Of a stretch of 48,641 nucleotides of DNA, positions 45,252 to 48,641 are shown piece after piece. A program made the position numbers and the translations under genes. Position 1 is the first letter of the stretch, and each line of letters starts with the position of its first letter. This DNA comes from Betaproteobacteria bacterium (GTDB lineage Bacteria; Pseudomonadota; Gammaproteobacteria; Burkholderiales; Burkholderiaceae_F). The stretch lies in assembly GCA_005882215.1 (NCBI GenBank), contig VBCK01000152.1:1-48641 (forward strand), written 5' to 3'. The notes under the pieces are model-generated. The model searched no databases. It had not been told where the DNA came from and saw only the letters and a program-made list of their open reading frames with translations.

Positions 45252-45608
45252 TCAGCGTGCAGAACCGATCACGCCATGGACTGCCGCGAGCAAGTCAGTT
45301 TGCGAGAACGGCTTGGCGATCACCCGTCGAACGCCCAGCGTCTCGGCTGCGGTACAGGATCCGGCGAGTCCCGGGCGAAATTGCCCCGAGATGGCGATCA
45401 CAGGCACCTGCGGGTGCGCCGCCTTGATGGCCCGCAGCCTCGCCGCTCCCTCATGGCGCGGCTTGTAAACATCGACAATCACGAGATCCGCCGGCGATCC
45501 GGCTTCGCCCGGTGCGGCCGCGCGTACCGAATAGCCTTCCCCCCTTAACCATTCCATCAGGAGTTCTCGCATGAGTGTGTCTTCCTCGATAACGACGATA
45601 CGCGACAT
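45252..45608 (-). CDS. Stand-alone receiver-domain protein
   Basis: 118 residues, one receiver domain without an output domain. Acidic pair Glu9-Asp10, phospho-acceptor Asp46 (VIVDVYKPR), Ser in AISGQF and Lys in VIAKPFSQ are present, so it should be phosphorylatable. It lies just upstream of the hybrid kinase and may act as a phosphate sink or connector to the OmpR-type regulator encoded 210 bases further upstream. The 45609-45818 gap contains no gene; the AT-rich patch around 45705-45725 may carry its promoter. Confidence 0.92.
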   Translation of the reverse strand: MSRIVVIEEDTLMRELLMEWLRGEGYSVRAAAPGEAGSPADLVIVDVYKPRHEGAARLRAIKAAHPQVPVIAISGQFRPGLAGSCTAAETLGVRRVIAKPFSQTDLLAAVHGVIGSAR

Positions 45609-45818
45609 GGTTCGATCCGGAACGTGACTGTTCGTTGCTGGTGGACTTGTGCGCCCATTAGATCGCTCCGGCGCTGCAACTTCGTTTCCGATTCGTGCGC
45701 GCGCATTACAGACTTAGCATAACTCCGGGCACCGTGCGGTGGGATGGGTTCCGGAGCGGGAACCCGTGCGGCCGCTCGATCGGGGCCACTCGATTGCCCG
45801 CAGGGTCGCTACAACCCC

Positions 45819-46571
45819 TCAGTGCAGAACTTCCACCGGCGTAGCGAAAACATAGCCAACGCCGCGTTCGGTCTTGATGTATGCGGGCTGTGATGGATTG
45901 GCCTCGATTTTGCGACGCAGCCTGAGGATCTGGACGTCGATCGAGCGATCGTAGACTTCCGCGTTGTGCAAGCGCGAAAGACCAAGCAGCTGGTCGCGCG
46001 AAAGCACCCGCTGCGGTGCAGCGCAGAATGCCTCCAGCAGGTTGAACTCGCCGTTGCTCAGCTCCACACGCTTGCCGCTCGGTTCAGTCAGCCGCCGCGT
46101 GCGCACATTCAATTCCCATCCGGCGAAGCGATATGCGCGCCTCTTGTCATTGCGCGCGGGCAGCACCTCGGTCGAGGTTTTGTAGCGGCGCAGAACCGCA
46201 CGCACGCGCGCCAGCAACTCGCGCGGGCTGAAAGGTTTAGTGAGGTAGTCATCGGCGCCGAGCTCGAGCCCCATCACGCGGTCGGCTTCGTCATGACGGC
46301 CGCTCACGATGATGATCGGGATCTCGGAGGTTTCGCGCAGCCTTTTCGCATGCTGCATTCCATCTTCGCCGGCCAGTCGCAAATCGAGAACGATCACGTC
46401 GACCGCGTCCCTGGCAAGCACCTTCTGCATGTCGGCCCCGGTCGCGACCGCCGTCACGCGCAACTCGTTTTCGCCCAGATAGTCGGCGATCAGCCGGCGC
46501 ATATCGGCGTCATCGTCGATCGCCAGCACATGGGGCGCAGGGATGGTTGCAGCCGTCATAGGGTCCGTCAT
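45819..46571 (-). CDS. OmpR-family response regulator
   Basis: 250 residues; receiver (about 14-130) with Asp19-Asp20-Asp21, phospho-acceptor Asp63 (IVLDLRLAGEDG) and Lys112 (YLTKPFSP), then a winged helix (about 150-243) with LSNGEFNLLEAF and YDRSIDVQILRLRRKIE. The start at 46571 (MTDPM) or the ATG four codons later are both possible. No histidine kinase is directly adjacent; the receiver/hybrid kinase pair downstream on the same strand is the nearest candidate. Targets are unknown. Confidence 0.92.
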   Translation of the reverse strand: MTDPMTAATIPAPHVLAIDDDADMRRLIADYLGENELRVTAVATGADMQKVLARDAVDVIVLDLRLAGEDGMQHAKRLRETSEIPIIIVSGRHDEADRVMGLELGADDYLTKPFSPRELLARVRAVLRRYKTSTEVLPARNDKRRAYRFAGWELNVRTRRLTEPSGKRVELSNGEFNLLEAFCAAPQRVLSRDQLLGLSRLHNAEVYDRSIDVQILRLRRKIEANPSQPAYIKTERGVGYVFATPVEVLH

Positions 46572-46675
46572 CGCGTGCCTGGGGCGTCAAGTGTCAATCG
46601 TATTGGGCGCCTCGCCGATGACCGGGAAGTTTCGCCGCGGCCCGGTCCCTGTTACGGCTGTAACCATACCCGCCA

Positions 46676-47695
46676 CTAGGCTGCCAGCGAGGCGGGCAGC
46701 GCCCCCGCATCGCCCCGCTGAGGCGGAGCCATGAATTCGGGGCCGATCGGATCCTTCACGATCTGCAGCAGGATCTGGTCGATACGCCGCTTCGCCTCGT
46801 CGTCGAGCTTCCAGCCGAGCGCGTCGTTAACCGGGTCAAGCTGGGCCGGGCGACGCGCTCCCCACAACGCGATGGTGTTGCCCTGGCCAAGCACCCACCG
46901 TACCGCGAGCGCAAGCACCGTAAGGCCATAGCGCTCGCGCGCGTACCGGTCGAGCGCTGCCACCGCGGCCAGGTACTGAGAGAACCTGGGCTCCTGGAAC
47001 TTGGGATCCTTGCGCCGCAAGTCGTCACCCTTGAACCGGGTTGCGGCGGTGATTGTCCCGGCGAGCAGCCCGCGACACAGAGCGCCGTAGCACAGCACCG
47101 CGATGTCGTGCTGCGCCGCGTACGGAAGCACATCGACTTCGGCCTCGCGCTCGAACAGGTTATAGGGAGGCTGCACCGAGTGGATCGGAGCGGCCTGCCG
47201 GAATTGCGCCATCTGCGCCGCCGAATAATTGGACACGCCGATTGCGCGGATCTTGCCCTCCTTCAGCAGGGCGGCGAGCGTTGCGGCCGTCTCATGAATG
47301 GGGACGAGCGGATCGGGCCAATGCACCTGGTAAAGGTCGATGTAGTCGGTGCCCAGGCGCCGCAATGACTCCTCAACCTCCTTTCGGATACGCGCAGGCG
47401 AGGAATTTCGCCAGATTTTGCCGTCTCGCCATTCGAGCCCGCCCTTGGTAGCAATGACTGCGCGCTCGCGCAGGCCTCCGGAGAGCGCCATGCCGACGAT
47501 CGATTCCGAGCGCCCGAATCCGTACACGGGGGCCGTATCGATCAGGGTGATTCCGCGCGCGATTGCCGAGCGGATCGTATGAACGGATTCGCCGATGTCG
47601 GTGCTTCCGCCCCACATCCAGCCGCCGATGGCCCATGTGCCCAGCGCGATGCGCGACGCGATGATCCCGGATGTTCCGATTTCGATCGTTTCCAC
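46676..47695 (-). CDS. Aldo/keto reductase
   Basis: 339 residues from a GTG at 47695 (VETIEIGTSGI) with GAGGAG upstream; the longer open frame is not family-like. The (beta/alpha)8 barrel carries the catalytic tetrad: Asp and Tyr in DTAPVYGFGRSE (near 54-65), Lys in ATKGG (near 83) and His in VHWPDP (near 124). IGVSNYSAAQM and the NTIALWGARRPAQL segment bind NADPH. It is close to the YghZ/YajO-type group. Substrate unknown; it lies beside the two-component genes but is not visibly linked. The 225-base gap at 47696-47920 has no gene. Confidence 0.9.
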   Translation of the reverse strand: METIEIGTSGIIASRIALGTWAIGGWMWGGSTDIGESVHTIRSAIARGITLIDTAPVYGFGRSESIVGMALSGGLRERAVIATKGGLEWRDGKIWRNSSPARIRKEVEESLRRLGTDYIDLYQVHWPDPLVPIHETAATLAALLKEGKIRAIGVSNYSAAQMAQFRQAAPIHSVQPPYNLFEREAEVDVLPYAAQHDIAVLCYGALCRGLLAGTITAATRFKGDDLRRKDPKFQEPRFSQYLAAVAALDRYARERYGLTVLALAVRWVLGQGNTIALWGARRPAQLDPVNDALGWKLDDEAKRRIDQILLQIVKDPIGPEFMAPPQRGDAGALPASLAA

Positions 47696-47920
47696 GGTTC
47701 TCGTAGCTCCTCTGAATTGATCGGTGCAGTTCAGATCCACTGTCAGGGGAGAGCGTGGGCCGATCCGATGTTTGGATCGTTGCGATCGGCTCTGCTCGGG
47801 TTTCGATTGAAACGCGCAGGCGATGTGCCCGTGGGCGATTGCGGATGTAACGCGTTTCATCCATGGGTGTAATCGGATCGCAGCCCGTGGCCGAGACGAT
47901 GCTTCGCGCGCCAACATCAT

Positions 47921-48641
47921 GTGGCTTATCCGGCGCGGTACCGCGCAACGGGCGTAATGACCTTCCTGGTCAACCAGAATGACATCGTGTACGAAAAGGA
48001 CCTTGGCTCAAACACAGTGCGGATGGACCGGCTGACGCTGGGCCGGTTCGAGCACGACCTCGACCTGCGTGGCGCACTGGTTACCAATTCGCTGGCGGAC
48101 TCGATCGCCGAGGCGGTGGCGGACCCGAAGCGTGGTCGCCTGCGCGCGCTGTTCGACAGCACGGCGCAGGACGAGCGGTTGATGGCGGTCGGCCTGTGCG
48201 GGCCGGACGGTCGAGTGCTGCGTCGGACCGCCCGGTTTCCGGCGGCGCTGAGCTGCGCCCAGGCTCGGCAGGCTGTGGAGCGGGCCGATTCCGTGTTGCA
48301 CCTCGAAGGTCGCTCGGTGCACGTCGGCATGTACCCGGTGAACGGCGCATCCGGCCGGGTCGGCGATCTACTGCTGCTGCGCGACATGAGCTCTATCGAG
48401 CGCCGGACTCAGGACACACGCCGGTACCTGATCATCGTGATCGCCGCGCTCGGCGCAGCCATCGCGATCGTCACCGTGGTGGTCGCGCAACTGAGCTGGC
48501 GTGGCTGGGTTTCGGGCGTTCGCGCGCTGCTGCGCGGCGAAGGACTGTTGCGCCCGCTGCGCTCGCCGACGCCCGAGCTTGCGCCGCTCGCTTCGGACCT
48601 GCGCACGCGGCTGCAGGACCTGGACGACGAATACCGGCGCG
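47921..48641 (+). CDS. Partial: DUF2950-like tail fused to trehalose-6-phosphate synthase membrane extension
   Basis: Open to the window end, with a start at GTG 47921 or ATG 47957; no strong ribosome site decides. The first 30 or so residues (VAYPARYRATGVMTFLVNQN, then DIVYEKDLG) match the very end of DUF2950 proteins. From MDRLTLGRFEHDLDLRGALV onward it matches the N-terminal sensor region of proteobacterial trehalose-6-phosphate synthases, including QDERLMAVGLCGPDG and the helix ending VVVAQLSWRGWVSGVRALLRGEG. Those proteins normally begin with a membrane helix just before this point, which is missing. The glycosyltransferase domain would lie beyond the edge. So this is either a rearranged gene or a junction artefact. 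Confidence 0.6.
   Translation, partial: MAYPARYRATGVMTFLVNQNDIVYEKDLGSNTVRMDRLTLGRFEHDLDLRGALVTNSLADSIAEAVADPKRGRLRALFDSTAQDERLMAVGLCGPDGRVLRRTARFPAALSCAQARQAVERADSVLHLEGRSVHVGMYPVNGASGRVGDLLLLRDMSSIERRTQDTRRYLIIVIAALGAAIAIVTVVVAQLSWRGWVSGVRALLRGEGLLRPLRSPTPELAPLASDLRTRLQDLDDEYRR

Overview
The window is dense, GC-rich bacterial DNA with mostly short intergenic gaps and frequent ATGA, GTGA or TGATG stop/start overlaps. Gene content points to a betaproteobacterium, most likely Burkholderiales or a close relative: an ada-alkB operon, an acetoacetate decarboxylase / 3-hydroxybutyrate dehydrogenase / patatin cluster of the kind seen in polyhydroxybutyrate (PHB) producers, MnmC, isoquinoline 1-oxidoreductase-type hydroxylase subunits, NodT-type efflux, and a trehalose-phosphate-synthase-type N-terminal extension. 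The taxonomic call is inference. I saw no rRNA, tRNA, CRISPR array, insertion sequence or prophage.

Left part (1-13.4 kb). A minus-strand alkylation-repair operon (ada, alkB, a DUF3617 protein) diverges from an HD-GYP protein whose HD dyad is replaced; an Ada-box-like site and a sigma70-like promoter lie between them. From 8.0 kb back to 3.7 kb runs a tightly overlapping minus-strand run of about ten small genes: macrodomain, short secreted peptide, two GFA-type zinc proteins, cupin, a 59-residue protein, YciI-like, DUF1648 membrane protein, GNAT and PaiB-like. Next come a YgiB/YgiC/YjfL-type operon, an RDD protein with a YfcE-like phosphoesterase, and a QseBC-like two-component system.

Middle (13.4-28 kb). 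adc, bdh and a DUF3734-type patatin form a ketone-body/PHB operon. A secreted M13 peptidase is divergent from a PAS/AAA+/Fis sigma54 activator. Directly after the activator, a near-perfect -24/-12 promoter precedes a GntP permease, a periplasmic binding protein and a CoA-transferase gene. The transferase has lost its normal N-terminus and carries a paralogous C-terminal segment in its place. mnmC and a secreted tannase-like hydrolase follow.

Right part (28-48.6 kb). An NHL-repeat protein, a HupE/UreJ_2-like membrane protein, a remnant of a winged-helix regulator, a COG4280-like membrane protein with two ExxE motifs and a small membrane partner are followed by minus-strand iorAB with a short lipoprotein, two exported proteins, an RND efflux operon (permease-adaptor-outer membrane factor) headed by a 27-residue mini-lipoprotein, a receiver/hybrid-kinase pair, an OmpR-type regulator and an aldo/keto reductase. 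The right edge holds the start of a reading frame that joins a DUF2950-like tail to the membrane-sensor extension of a trehalose-6-phosphate synthase; it runs off the window.

The most unusual signals are the two gene chimeras (22.6 kb and 47.9 kb), the compact small-enzyme operon with two very short hidden genes, and the duplicated lipoprotein leader in front of the efflux operon.
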